64,000 nt of DNA, taken from assembly GCA_964646205.1 (NCBI GenBank), contig CAZYAZ010000009.1:1-64000 (forward strand), given 5' to 3'. The notes beneath the pieces were generated by a model. It saw nothing but the letters and a program-made list of their open reading frames with translations, was not told the DNA's origin and ran no database searches. A program made the translations under genes and the position numbers. Each line of letters begins with the position of its first letter. The first letter of the stretch is position 1. Shown in pieces: positions 35,905-43,851 of this stretch. This stretch comes from UBA8437 sp964646205. GTDB lineage: Bacteria; Planctomycetota; Planctomycetia; Planctomycetales; Planctomycetaceae.

Positions 35905-35932
35905 ATCATAGGAGAATCCTCCGCGACGTAAA
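35905..35932 (-). promoter_or_regulatory. Promoter of the secreted lysine-rich protein gene
   Basis: The minus strand reads TTTACG (35932-35927), 16 bp, TATGAT (35910-35905), 45 bp before the ATG at 35859. Confidence 0.42.
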
Positions 35933-35967
35933 TCGTAGGCCCACGTGCCTGCCAACTCTCCGGCAGC

Positions 35968-35973
35968 TAGAAT
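35968..35973 (+). promoter_or_regulatory. -10-like TAGAAT before a sulfatase gene
   Basis: TAGAAT lies 49 bp before the sulfatase ATG at 36023. The same hexamer precedes three other plus-strand genes in this window. No clear -35. Confidence 0.33.
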
Positions 35974-36022
35974 ACGCGGACCTCCACTCACCACATCCAG
36001 GCCTCCGGGAATTTCATCCACG

Positions 36023-37441
36023 ATGCGACCAGCACTGTCGGCTCTACTTGTTTTGCTCTGGAGCGGTACCGCGATGTCGGCCCGCCCCAATATCGTCTTC
36101 ATCTACACCGACGATCAGGCACCTCGTGCCGTTGCCGCCGCCGGAGACACCCGGTTCATCACACCAAACATCGATCGCATTTTCCGGCAGGGCGCCCATC
36201 TGACCAATGCGTTTGTCACCACCCCGGTCTGCAGCCCCAGCAGGCTTGGTCTGATTGCCAGCCGTTATGGCAGCGAACTGGGTGTCACCGACTGGATCAG
36301 CCCACGTGCCGAGAAGACATTGGGGTTGGCCAAGGGCACCACGACATGGCCGCAACTTCTGGCCGACGCGGGTTACAAAACGGCACTGTGCGGAAAGTGG
36401 CACCTGGGCACACAGGACCACTTCCACCCCACGCGGTTTGGTTACCACGAGTTCATGGGCATCCGTACGGGAGGGTGTCCCCCCAAGGGGGCACGGCTGG
36501 AGATGTGGGATGGTACGGTCCGCAAGATGGACGGATACACCTGCGACGTCTTCACCGACCACGCACTGGACTTCATCCGTCGTCAGCACTCGGACCAACA
36601 CGCCTTTGCTGTTTCGCTGCACTTCCGAGCTCCCCATGCTGCGTGGTTGCCGGTTCGGCCGGAGGACTGGGCCCCGTTCAAGGATCTTGATCCCGCCATC
36701 CCCGAGACCGGATACAAGGACATCGACGTCCCCCGTCTCAAGAAATGGACCCGCGAGTACCTGGCCGCGGTCAAGAGCATCGACCGCAATGTCGGGCGTG
36801 TGCTCGCACTTCTGGAGCGATTGAAACTGGCCGAGACGACGATCGTCGTCTTCACCAGCGACCACGGTTACAACCTGGGTGATCACGGTGTGTGGTACAA
36901 GGGGAACGCGCAGTGGATCCGCAAGCCATTGCCACCACAAAAGTGGAAACACATCGGGCCACGACAACGGCCCAACATGTGGGACACCAGCCTCAGGGTG
37001 CCCTGCGCCATTCGCTGGCCAGGAGTCATCAAGCCTGGCACAAAGATCACCCAGACTGTCTCGAACCTCGACTGGTTCCCCACTTTGCTCGCGATGGCAG
37101 GAGTCCAACAGCCCAAGTCGGTCACTCTCCGGGGACGCGATTTCACACCGCTGTTGCGCGGGCAGGAGTTGGCCTGGGACAACGATCTCTACGCCGAGTA
37201 CAGCATGCACCACGGGGCGAAGACCCACATGCGAGCCTGGCGGACCCCGCACTGGAAATACATGAAGGATTTCGCCAACCCGGGTCGAGAAGAACTCTAC
37301 AACCTGGACAAAGACCCGGGGGAAACGAAAAACCTCGCCGCCAGCACCAGGACGCAGCACACCCGCATCAAGGCCGAACTCGGTAAACGCATCCTGATCA
37401 GGATGCGTCGACTTGGGGATCCGGTGGCTCCGAATCGGTGA
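36023..37441 (+). CDS. Type I sulfatase
   Basis: 472 aa from the ATG at 36023, which starts a signal peptide (SALLVLLWSGTAMSA-R); the open frame upstream to 35945 lacks one. Metal ligands are in RPNIVFIYTDDQAPR. The formylglycine motif is VCSPSRLGL with Cys70. LCGKWHLG supplies the conserved Lys/His, and FTSDHGYNLGDHG gives the second Asp/His site. The C-terminal DPGETKNLA is typical of planctomycete sulfatases. Maturation would need a formylglycine-generating enzyme encoded elsewhere. It hydrolyses sulfate esters of glycans; substrate unknown. Its last 44 bp overlap the convergent 73-aa membrane protein gene. Confidence 0.95.
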   Translation: MRPALSALLVLLWSGTAMSARPNIVFIYTDDQAPRAVAAAGDTRFITPNIDRIFRQGAHLTNAFVTTPVCSPSRLGLIASRYGSELGVTDWISPRAEKTLGLAKGTTTWPQLLADAGYKTALCGKWHLGTQDHFHPTRFGYHEFMGIRTGGCPPKGARLEMWDGTVRKMDGYTCDVFTDHALDFIRRQHSDQHAFAVSLHFRAPHAAWLPVRPEDWAPFKDLDPAIPETGYKDIDVPRLKKWTREYLAAVKSIDRNVGRVLALLERLKLAETTIVVFTSDHGYNLGDHGVWYKGNAQWIRKPLPPQKWKHIGPRQRPNMWDTSLRVPCAIRWPGVIKPGTKITQTVSNLDWFPTLLAMAGVQQPKSVTLRGRDFTPLLRGQELAWDNDLYAEYSMHHGAKTHMRAWRTPHWKYMKDFANPGREELYNLDKDPGETKNLAASTRTQHTRIKAELGKRILIRMRRLGDPVAPNR

Positions 37442-37619
37442 CCGTTTCGCCTTCGCCGTGGCTGTCAAATCGGAAGGCCGCGACCAGGAACCAGCCAACG
37501 ACCACTGCCGCCAGCAGGCAGATTCCCGACACCACCATCGGCTGATCAGCGAACGTGAACATCGCCTCCATCGAGCGGGAGTCGAATTCGGACCAGGTCG
37601 TCACGGGGCTGGAATTCAT
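37398..37619 (-). CDS. Small single-pass membrane protein coupled to the ammonium transporter
   Basis: 73 aa. The ATG at 37619 overlaps the stop of the ammonium transporter gene (ATGA), so it is probably co-translated. One transmembrane helix spans about residues 29-49 (VVSGICLLAAVVVGWFLVAAF). The N-terminus is polar and the tail acidic and Pro-rich (GEGETVTDSEPPDPQ). I do not recognise a family, and it is not a PII (GlnK) protein, the usual Amt neighbour. It may be a subunit, stabiliser or regulator of the transporter. Its 3' end overlaps the convergent sulfatase gene by 44 bp. Confidence 0.65.
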   Translation of the reverse strand: MNSSPVTTWSEFDSRSMEAMFTFADQPMVVSGICLLAAVVVGWFLVAAFRFDSHGEGETVTDSEPPDPQVDAS

Positions 37620-38926
37620 GACTGTGGGCTCCTGGGCTGCTGTGCGATTTCGTCGAGGACAATCGGCACGACCCCCAGGTCGGCCACATCGAGACCGGCC
37701 AGTTCCGCTTCGGGCGACACCCGCAACAGCCCCGCCCTGCTCAAGCCCAGGCTGATCAGGTATCCCGGCACAAGGCCGACTCCAATCATCACGGCGATCC
37801 CGACCAGTTGGCCGGTCAGAGATGTGACGTTCTCGTGCTGGGGGTAGCCGCTGGCAAAGAGTCCCATCGCCAGCATCGACCACACCCCGGCACCACCGTG
37901 AACGGCTATCGCACCAACGGCATCGTCAATTCCGCAGCGTTCGAGTCGGTCGCCGACCACGACGACGAGCCCTCCACCGGCAAAACCAATCAGGTAGCCC
38001 AGCGCGGGATGGTACACGTCCACACCCGAGGCGATCGAGATCATTCCGGCCAAACCACCACTGATCGTCCAGTAGGGATCTCCCTTGGAAACGATGAAGG
38101 CCCCCATGGCGCCACCGGCAAATCCCATTGTCACCGTGAACGCCAGCGAGCCCAGGGTCATCGGTGTCCCGTAGATGCTCCGCCACGGTTCCGGGGACGC
38201 ACCCGGCTCGGCCACCCCAAACACGGCGCACGCCGCATAAAAGGCATAGAAGCCGGTAAAAATCAGCATCAAACCCAGCATGGTCATCGGCAGGTTGTGC
38301 GGAGGGATCGACTGGGGCCGCCCCTGTTCATCGTACTTTCCGATTCTCGGCCCCAGGTTCAACAACACGCCAAGCGTGAAGGCAGCCGCCACGGTGTGCA
38401 CGCACCCGCCAGCACCCCAGTCATGGAAACCGAATGCCTTGTACAACCACGCTCCATCACTCCAGCCCCACGCGGCGGCCAGGATCCAGACGACCGAACC
38501 CAGGATCATCGCCAGCAACAAGTACGCCCCCAGGCGAATCCGCTCGATGGCCGCTCCCGACATGATCGATGCGGTCGTGAAACTGAACAACAAGAACGCA
38601 AACCAGAAAACGCCGGTGATGTTGTCGTTGAGATTCGGACCCATCTGGTCACTCCAGGGCAACGCGGCCGCCGCCGCCGGTGTGTCGGCCGGCACGATTC
38701 CGCCCTGGAACGCGTAGTAGATCCACCAGCCGAACAGGAAAAAGGCCGGCGTGATCACCGCGCAGGTGAGCAGGTTCTTCATCATCGTCATCAAAACGTT
38801 CTTCTGGCGGGCCACTCCCGCCTCGTAGATCATGAACCCGGCGTGGATCAACCACATCAAAACGCCGGTCCAGAAATAGAACGTCTCGATCGTCTTCTCG
38901 GCAAAAAGCCGTGCGTCGCCTTCCAC
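37616..38926 (-). CDS. amt: Ammonium transporter (Amt/MEP/Rh family)
   Basis: 436 aa from GTG at 38926, supported by GGAG at 38937-38934. The frame is open to 39136, but that extension is polar and would run into the divergent gene. About eleven transmembrane segments are seen, beginning with TFYFWTGVLMWLIHAGFMIYE. The twin pore histidines appear conserved in DWGAGGCVHTVAAA and VGAIAVHGGAGVWSM. Family motifs include FLLFSFTTASIMSGAAIERI and GGAMGAFIV. It imports ammonium across the inner membrane. No glnK gene is adjacent; instead a 73-aa membrane protein is coupled downstream by ATGA. Confidence 0.93.
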   Translation of the reverse strand: MEGDARLFAEKTIETFYFWTGVLMWLIHAGFMIYEAGVARQKNVLMTMMKNLLTCAVITPAFFLFGWWIYYAFQGGIVPADTPAAAAALPWSDQMGPNLNDNITGVFWFAFLLFSFTTASIMSGAAIERIRLGAYLLLAMILGSVVWILAAAWGWSDGAWLYKAFGFHDWGAGGCVHTVAAAFTLGVLLNLGPRIGKYDEQGRPQSIPPHNLPMTMLGLMLIFTGFYAFYAACAVFGVAEPGASPEPWRSIYGTPMTLGSLAFTVTMGFAGGAMGAFIVSKGDPYWTISGGLAGMISIASGVDVYHPALGYLIGFAGGGLVVVVGDRLERCGIDDAVGAIAVHGGAGVWSMLAMGLFASGYPQHENVTSLTGQLVGIAVMIGVGLVPGYLISLGLSRAGLLRVSPEAELAGLDVADLGVVPIVLDEIAQQPRSPQS

Positions 38927-38933
38927 GTTTCCG

Positions 38934-38937
38934 CTCC
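38934..38937 (-). promoter_or_regulatory. Shine-Dalgarno deciding the amt GTG start
   Basis: GGAG, seven bases before the GTG at 38926, in the 178-bp region shared with the divergent DUF1501 gene. Confidence 0.45.
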
Positions 38938-39034
38938 ACCGCAACCTGTGTCCACGCGGCCTGACCGCGAGTCGACCTGCAACGAGCCTACCATCCCCAC
39001 CGGCACTCTCACCAGCACCACGACAGTTGCCATC

Positions 39035-39063
39035 TTGTTTGAGGCCCGAAGGTCCGATAATAT
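39035..39063 (+). promoter_or_regulatory. Promoter of a solo DUF1501 gene
   Basis: TTGTTT (39035-39040), 17 bp, TAATAT (39058-39063), in an A/T-rich island about 42 bp before the ATG at 39105. Confidence 0.42.
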
Positions 39064-39104
39064 AAGCAGGAACAGATGCCTTCACGCAGTGGAATTCGAG
39101 ACGA

Positions 39105-40532
39105 ATGATTCCTCTTCCCTCACATCCCCAACTCACCAGGCGAACAGCCCTTCAGGCTGGATCTGTCGGATTGCTCGGGCTGGGCATGAACCATGTTTCG
39201 GAGTTGCGGGCCGAGACCGCTGGCACCCGCCAGGGACATGCCAAGTCGGTCATCTTCGTTTTTCTTTCCGGTGGTCTGACCCAGCACGAGAGTTTCGATC
39301 CCAAGCCGAAAGCTCCACAAGGGGTCCGTGGCGATTTCAACCCGATCTCGACCAACACCCCGGGCTTCCAGATCTGCGAACACCTGCCGCTGCTGGCCCA
39401 GCGCAGTCACAAGTGGTCGGTGCTCCGCTCGTTGACTTCACCCTACAACGGCCACTCATCGGGGCACATGGTGTTCCTCTCGGGACGCACCCCGCTGCCG
39501 CCCACCTTCAACGGCAACAAGCCGATGCCCGAAGACTGGCCCTCGATCGCTTCGATCGTTGGGGCCGTCACTTCTCCACGAAACAACAACCTGCCTCCGG
39601 CGGCCGTTCTCCCGGAACGATTGGTGCATCGTACAACGCGGGTCATCCCCGGCCAGTTTGCCGGCCGAATGGGCCGACGCCACGACCCGTGGTTCATCGA
39701 GGCCTCGCCGTTCAACGCCAGATCGTACGGTGCCTACCCCGGCTACGAGTTCCATTTCACCCGGGGTCGCGAACGGAACAAAAACCTCGCCTTCCAGGCT
39801 CCCAACCTCAGCCTGCCCGAAGGCATAACCCGCGGCCGGCTGGGCAATCGTCGCCAGTTGCTCGATGTGCTCGAGTCACAACGCCGGGATCTCGACGCGT
39901 TCGCGTCAACCGAGAACTTCAGCCGGTCACGACAGGGAGCCATCAACCTGCTGACCGACAAGTCGGTTCAGCAGGCCTTCGATGTCACGCGGGCCCCCGA
40001 AGAGGTGCAGCAACGATACGGCAAGAATGCCTTCGGATGGTCTTTACTGATGGCGCGTCGGCTGGTCACCGCTGGCGTCAACCTGGTGCAGGTCAACCTG
40101 GGAAACAACGAGACCTGGGACACGCATGACAACGCTTTCCCGTTGCTCAAGGACTGCCTGCTCCCCCCGACCGACCAGGCTCTCTCGGCACTGATCGACG
40201 ACCTGGAGGACAGCGGACAGTTGGACGAGACGCTGATCGTGATGCTTGGCGAGATGGGTCGCACTCCCAAGATCAACACCAAGCTGCCCGGCCGTGACCA
40301 CTGGGGCGCGGTGCAGAGTGCCTTTTTTGCCGGAGGCGGGATCCAGGGTGGCCGCGTCATCGGCAGTTCCGACCAGTTGGCCGCCTACCCCGCCTCGAAT
40401 GCCCAGCGACCCGAAAACGTCGCCGCCACGATCTACCATTCACTCGGACTCCCCGACACCACGGCGTGGGTCGACGAGTTGAATCGGCCGCATCACATCT
40501 ACTACGGCGAACCGATCTACGACCTGCTGTAA
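39105..40532 (+). CDS. DUF1501 protein, solo subtype
   Basis: 475 aa from the ATG at 39105. The Tat-type leader is LTRRTALQAGSVGLLGLG (Arg12-Arg13). It shows FVFLSGGLTQHESFDPKPKA near residue 50, MLGEMGRTPKINTKLPGRDHW near 380 and FFAGGGIQGGRVIGSSD. The tail (AATIYHSLGLPDTT, YYGEPIYDLL) is of the solo subtype. It is transcribed away from the ammonium transporter and overlaps the convergent APC permease gene by 16 bp. Exported; function unknown. Confidence 0.92.
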   Translation: MIPLPSHPQLTRRTALQAGSVGLLGLGMNHVSELRAETAGTRQGHAKSVIFVFLSGGLTQHESFDPKPKAPQGVRGDFNPISTNTPGFQICEHLPLLAQRSHKWSVLRSLTSPYNGHSSGHMVFLSGRTPLPPTFNGNKPMPEDWPSIASIVGAVTSPRNNNLPPAAVLPERLVHRTTRVIPGQFAGRMGRRHDPWFIEASPFNARSYGAYPGYEFHFTRGRERNKNLAFQAPNLSLPEGITRGRLGNRRQLLDVLESQRRDLDAFASTENFSRSRQGAINLLTDKSVQQAFDVTRAPEEVQQRYGKNAFGWSLLMARRLVTAGVNLVQVNLGNNETWDTHDNAFPLLKDCLLPPTDQALSALIDDLEDSGQLDETLIVMLGEMGRTPKINTKLPGRDHWGAVQSAFFAGGGIQGGRVIGSSDQLAAYPASNAQRPENVAATIYHSLGLPDTTAWVDELNRPHHIYYGEPIYDLL

Positions 40533-41842
40533 ACGGCTCTCAGCAACGGTCGCAGAAGCAGCCCGGCGGCGAGCACACCCAGTCCCGTCAGCCAGATGTT
40601 CGGGTCAACCCAGAAGGCCAGGAAGCCGCAGGCCACCAGCCCGATGGCCGAGATCCAGGCTGGATACAGTCGCTCCTCTTTCGAGAGCCTCAGCGCCGCG
40701 AGGTTGGTCAGCGAGTAATAGATCAACACGGCAAACGCACTGAACGACCAGGTTGTCCTGACGTCGCCCAGCGTGGTCATCACGACGATCAGGACACCCA
40801 CGGCCACCACCGCCGCCGTCGGCGACTCGCCTCGTGAATCCAGTTTCGACAGTATCCGCGGCAGGTCACCACGACGGCCCATAGCCAGCGCCACTCGCGA
40901 GAGCCCCAGGACCAGGTTCAACAGCACTCCCAGCATCGCCAACACGGCACCGACAGCCACCAGTCGTGCCAACCCTGGGCCACCAAATTGTCCGGCGGCT
41001 CTCTCCAATGGCGCCGGCACTCCCGTCACACCGATCGCAAAACCTTCGACTCCCGCAGCACTCAAACCAACGACCGCTACCGAGACATAGAGCACCATCG
41101 AGACGACAAGGGTGGCGATCATCGCGCGGGGAATCTTTCGCCGGGGATCCTCGATCTCCTCGCCCATCGTCGCAATCCGTCCATAACCGGTGTAGGCCAC
41201 AAACATCAGTGCACACGCCTCGGCAAATGCCCCGGCTGTTGTCGTTTCCTCGGCCGGACGCCAGAAGGGAACCAGGCTGGCACCCGCCCCGGACATCACC
41301 TCGGCAACACCACACACGACAAAAACCACAAGCGTCCCCACCGTTGCGACCACCAGCACCAGGTTGATCCGGTTGGAACGCCTCAAGCCAAGCAGGACCA
41401 GCGACGTGACCGCCACGACCACACCGCCTGCCAACGGGGCGTCGGGAACTGCATCCAGTTCGACTCCCAGCCGACGCAGATACGCGATCACGCCCAGTGC
41501 AGCGGTGGCGGCCGAGGCACTCTTGGCACACAAGAACATCCACCCGGCTACAAAACCGACCCACGGCACCAGCCACCGGTGGCCGTACTCGTAGGTGCCG
41601 CCACTTTGAGGGTGGTTGGCGGCCAGTTGTGCACTGCTGAGGCCATTGCAGGTGGCAACGACAGCGGCCACGGCAATCGCGGCGATCGCGGCCGGGCCAA
41701 TGATCCCCACGGCGATCCCGATGCTGACAAACACACCGGTCCCGAGAATCGATCCCAGGCCCAGCACGATCGCTCCACCGACGCCAACCTGTCGCTTCAA
41801 TCCGAGAGCCGCAGGCTGGCTCTCGGCCGTCTCCCCGCTCAC
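40517..41842 (-). CDS. APC-family amino acid permease
   Basis: 441 aa from GTG at 41842, fixed by a strong GGGAGG five bases upstream; the open frame to 41932 overlaps the preceding gene. About twelve transmembrane segments follow GLKRQVGVGGAIVLGLGSILG. This is the APC substrate-binding glycine stretch (GSILGTGVFVSIGIAVG). AYTGYGRIATMGEEIEDPRR is the family's conserved cytoplasmic loop. It transports an amino acid or amine, probably by proton symport. Its start is one base after the stop of the acidic protein gene, implying coupling. The 3' end overlaps the convergent DUF1501 gene by 16 bp. Confidence 0.92.
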   Translation of the reverse strand: MSGETAESQPAALGLKRQVGVGGAIVLGLGSILGTGVFVSIGIAVGIIGPAAIAAIAVAAVVATCNGLSSAQLAANHPQSGGTYEYGHRWLVPWVGFVAGWMFLCAKSASAATAALGVIAYLRRLGVELDAVPDAPLAGGVVVAVTSLVLLGLRRSNRINLVLVVATVGTLVVFVVCGVAEVMSGAGASLVPFWRPAEETTTAGAFAEACALMFVAYTGYGRIATMGEEIEDPRRKIPRAMIATLVVSMVLYVSVAVVGLSAAGVEGFAIGVTGVPAPLERAAGQFGGPGLARLVAVGAVLAMLGVLLNLVLGLSRVALAMGRRGDLPRILSKLDSRGESPTAAVVAVGVLIVVMTTLGDVRTTWSFSAFAVLIYYSLTNLAALRLSKEERLYPAWISAIGLVACGFLAFWVDPNIWLTGLGVLAAGLLLRPLLRAVYSRS

Positions 41843-41843
41843 C

Positions 41844-42365
41844 TCATCCTCCCTCGGTTTTGTCGACTGCCGAAAGGCAACGGACTGCCAGTCGCCCCAG
41901 CAGCAATTCCAGTTGGCCGGTAATTTCAGCACATTCGTTACTAAAACCGGTCACCGGTTGCAATCGCTCCCTCAGGCAGGCGATCGTCGTCTCGACCCGC
42001 CAGCGGTCACCTTCCTCGACCGAATGGCAGAGTGTACCGAAGAATCGGCCCAGTGACTCACTGGCCTGGTCGCCGTGCCGATCGCCTTCCAACAGGCGAT
42101 CCAGGCAAGTCAATCGAATCCCGATGTCGGCAATCAAGAAGGCCGTCGCCAGGGATCGTGACAGGTTGAGCATCGTATCGCCTGAACCGCCAGGTCCCTC
42201 GGTCACTTCACCGTCGCTGTCCGGCTCGTGTTCGAATTCCTCGTCTTCATCGAACACCCAGCATCCATCAGCCTGTTCGACATCAAACGATTCCCGTTCG
42301 ACCTCGTCCAACAACCGCCACCGGTTCCGTTCTCCCTCAAACCAGCTCTCGCGTCTCGAGTCCAT
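41844..42365 (-). CDS. Acidic hypothetical protein coupled to APC permease
   Basis: 173 aa from the ATG at 42365, preceded by GGGGGA; an ATG at 42416 would add 17 residues. Residues about 30-62 are strongly acidic (VFDEDEEFEHEPDSDGEVTE). The remainder is a predicted helical region (SRSLATAFLIADIGIRLTCL, SLGRFFGTLCHSVEEGDRW, LRERLQPVTGF). No signal peptide or known domain. The stop lies one base before the permease GTG, and the permease Shine-Dalgarno sits inside this gene. It may regulate the permease, or be an unrelated four-helix-type protein. A long plus-strand frame covers the same DNA but looks like a shadow. Confidence 0.6.
   Translation of the reverse strand: MDSRRESWFEGERNRWRLLDEVERESFDVEQADGCWVFDEDEEFEHEPDSDGEVTEGPGGSGDTMLNLSRSLATAFLIADIGIRLTCLDRLLEGDRHGDQASESLGRFFGTLCHSVEEGDRWRVETTIACLRERLQPVTGFSNECAEITGQLELLLGRLAVRCLSAVDKTEGG
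41848..41853 (-). promoter_or_regulatory. Strong Shine-Dalgarno for the APC permease
   Basis: GGGAGG, five bases before GTG at 41842, the clearest ribosome-binding site seen in the window. It overlaps the last codons of the acidic protein gene. Confidence 0.6.
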
Positions 42366-42590
42366 CCTGCGGTTCCCCCGTGCCGTCGCGACGTCCGTCC
42401 CGCCATGGGATCGCATCCGGCAGATTCGTCTTTGCCTGCGGCCTGCGGACGACCGACCGTGGCCCGACTCCTCCTTTCTCCCCCGTCACAACCATCCTCA
42501 TCGTCTGCGACCATTGGACTCACCCGGCGGGGATCACTGTCAATGCGAGTCCCGGAGAATCGCGATCTTTGAGAGGATTTTCACCCGGGC

Positions 42591-43697
42591 CTATCTGGAC
42601 CGCAGCACTCCGTCGATCATCTGGTAGGCCTCGTTCCGCATCGCGTCGGGAAAATTGTGATTGCTGTCAGGATGCCGGATCACCAAACGCCCCTCCGCCC
42701 CCAACAGGCTGTAGACCGGCTTCGCGGCCTTGGCGCACCGGTCGACACTCCGATAACGAAAATTGCCGTCCCGCAACGGCGCGTTGACGAACAATGGCCG
42801 TGGTGCCAACGCACCCAGCAGTTCCTGGAAGTCGTACGGAATCTCGGTCAGTCGACCACGGTAGTTGGACAACCTGGGCATGTACCGGATCTGGCACCAG
42901 CCGGCACCAAATTTCCAGACCCGCTCGGTCGCGTCGTAGTAGTCCTGGTACGAATCAAAACCACAACTGCTGACCACCACTGTGATTCGCTTGTCAAAAA
43001 CCGCGGTGTAGATGGCGTTGTGGCCACCCAGCGAGTGGCCGATGGCACCGAACCCTCGTGAAGCATCGACGTAATCGAGCGAACTCAGCAGGTCGAGGCC
43101 TCGAGAATTGTCCCAGATCGCCTTCATCGTGCCACTGACATAGTCCTGTCCACCAAGATTCGGCCAGTAGTTGGCCAGGTGGGGATACGCCGGCGACAGG
43201 GTGACATAGCCGCGTTCGGCCAGTTCCTTGCCATAAGCTCGGCCGGCCCGGCCTCCCAGTCCCATCACCACCTTGTGACCGACCCGATTGTCGGTCGGGT
43301 GCAGACAGAGTACGGCGGCCGCCTTGCGTTTCCCCGCCAACACGTCCTTGGGAATGCACAGGTAGGCCGGAGTCAGCATGTCCTTGTCGACCCGATATCC
43401 GATCAATTGTCGTCGAAAACTGCCCGCATCAACATCCTCGAGTACCTTCACTTCAACCGGGCCACGACGATCGTCACCGGGAAATCGTCCCATCACCGTC
43501 TGCATGCCCGCCACAATTTCGGCCCGACGCTTCGCCCAGTCCGCCGGCGTCTTGACCGGTTGAACCGCACCACCGTCACCGTGAAATTGCAGCAGGTTGT
43601 CCGCATTCAATCTCGTTTTGTCTGCCGCTCCGACCGTGGCCACACATCCAATGCCCAGCAACACTGCCAGCACCTCACCACTCACCCGTCTCATCAT
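42591..43697 (-). CDS. Secreted alpha/beta hydrolase (acetyl-xylan-esterase/DLH-like)
   Basis: 368 aa. The ATG at 43697 begins a signal peptide (SGEVLAVLLGIGCVATVGAA). The frame is open to 43853, through the promoter region, and that part is rejected. The catalytic Ser222 is in AIGHSLGGHNAIY, and the usual oxyanion region is AAAVLCLHPTDN. The last His is likely in HPDSNHNFPDAM. FDSYQDYYDATERVWKFGAGW and LGALAPRPLFVNAP are typical of planctomycete esterases. It is predicted to de-esterify a polysaccharide or small ester outside the cytoplasm. It is divergent from the LRR lipoprotein across a region with an 18-bp palindrome. Confidence 0.88.
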   Translation of the reverse strand: MMRRVSGEVLAVLLGIGCVATVGAADKTRLNADNLLQFHGDGGAVQPVKTPADWAKRRAEIVAGMQTVMGRFPGDDRRGPVEVKVLEDVDAGSFRRQLIGYRVDKDMLTPAYLCIPKDVLAGKRKAAAVLCLHPTDNRVGHKVVMGLGGRAGRAYGKELAERGYVTLSPAYPHLANYWPNLGGQDYVSGTMKAIWDNSRGLDLLSSLDYVDASRGFGAIGHSLGGHNAIYTAVFDKRITVVVSSCGFDSYQDYYDATERVWKFGAGWCQIRYMPRLSNYRGRLTEIPYDFQELLGALAPRPLFVNAPLRDGNFRYRSVDRCAKAAKPVYSLLGAEGRLVIRHPDSNHNFPDAMRNEAYQMIDGVLRSR

Positions 43698-43755
43698 CGC
43701 TTCGACCCCGTCTCTATTTTTTCGATTGCCTCGCCAACAGAAAACCAGTAACTGC

Positions 43756-43773
43756 GCTCGTTTGCAAACGAGC
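43756..43773. promoter_or_regulatory. 18-bp perfect palindrome, operator candidate
   Basis: GCTCGTTTGCAAACGAGC is fully self-complementary. It sits in the 154-bp divergent region, 59 bp from the esterase ATG and 18 bp before the -35 of the LRR gene promoter. It resembles the dyad sites of dimeric repressors such as LacI/GntR types. Confidence 0.5.
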
Positions 43774-43790
43774 AAACACCGGTTCTCTCG

Positions 43791-43820
43791 TTGAGTACGC
43801 CTCCAACGATGGAATAGAAT
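43791..43820 (+). promoter_or_regulatory. Promoter of the two-array LRR gene
   Basis: TTGAGT (43791-43796), 18 bp, TAGAAT (43815-43820), 31 bp before the ATG at 43852. No Shine-Dalgarno is seen before that ATG. Confidence 0.5.
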
Positions 43821-43851
43821 TGGTGTGTCCCTTGGTCTCCCCGGGTCTCTC

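Noticed and set aside
37808..40129. 773-codon plus-strand frame across the ammonium transporter and into the DUF1501 gene
   Set aside because: It crosses a divergent promoter region and two well-supported genes. Its composition is typical of a shadow frame.
41860..42627. 255-codon plus-strand frame opposite the acidic protein
   Set aside because: It is Ser/Pro/Arg-rich and low complexity, with no Shine-Dalgarno. The minus-strand ORF is coupled to the permease, which favours it.
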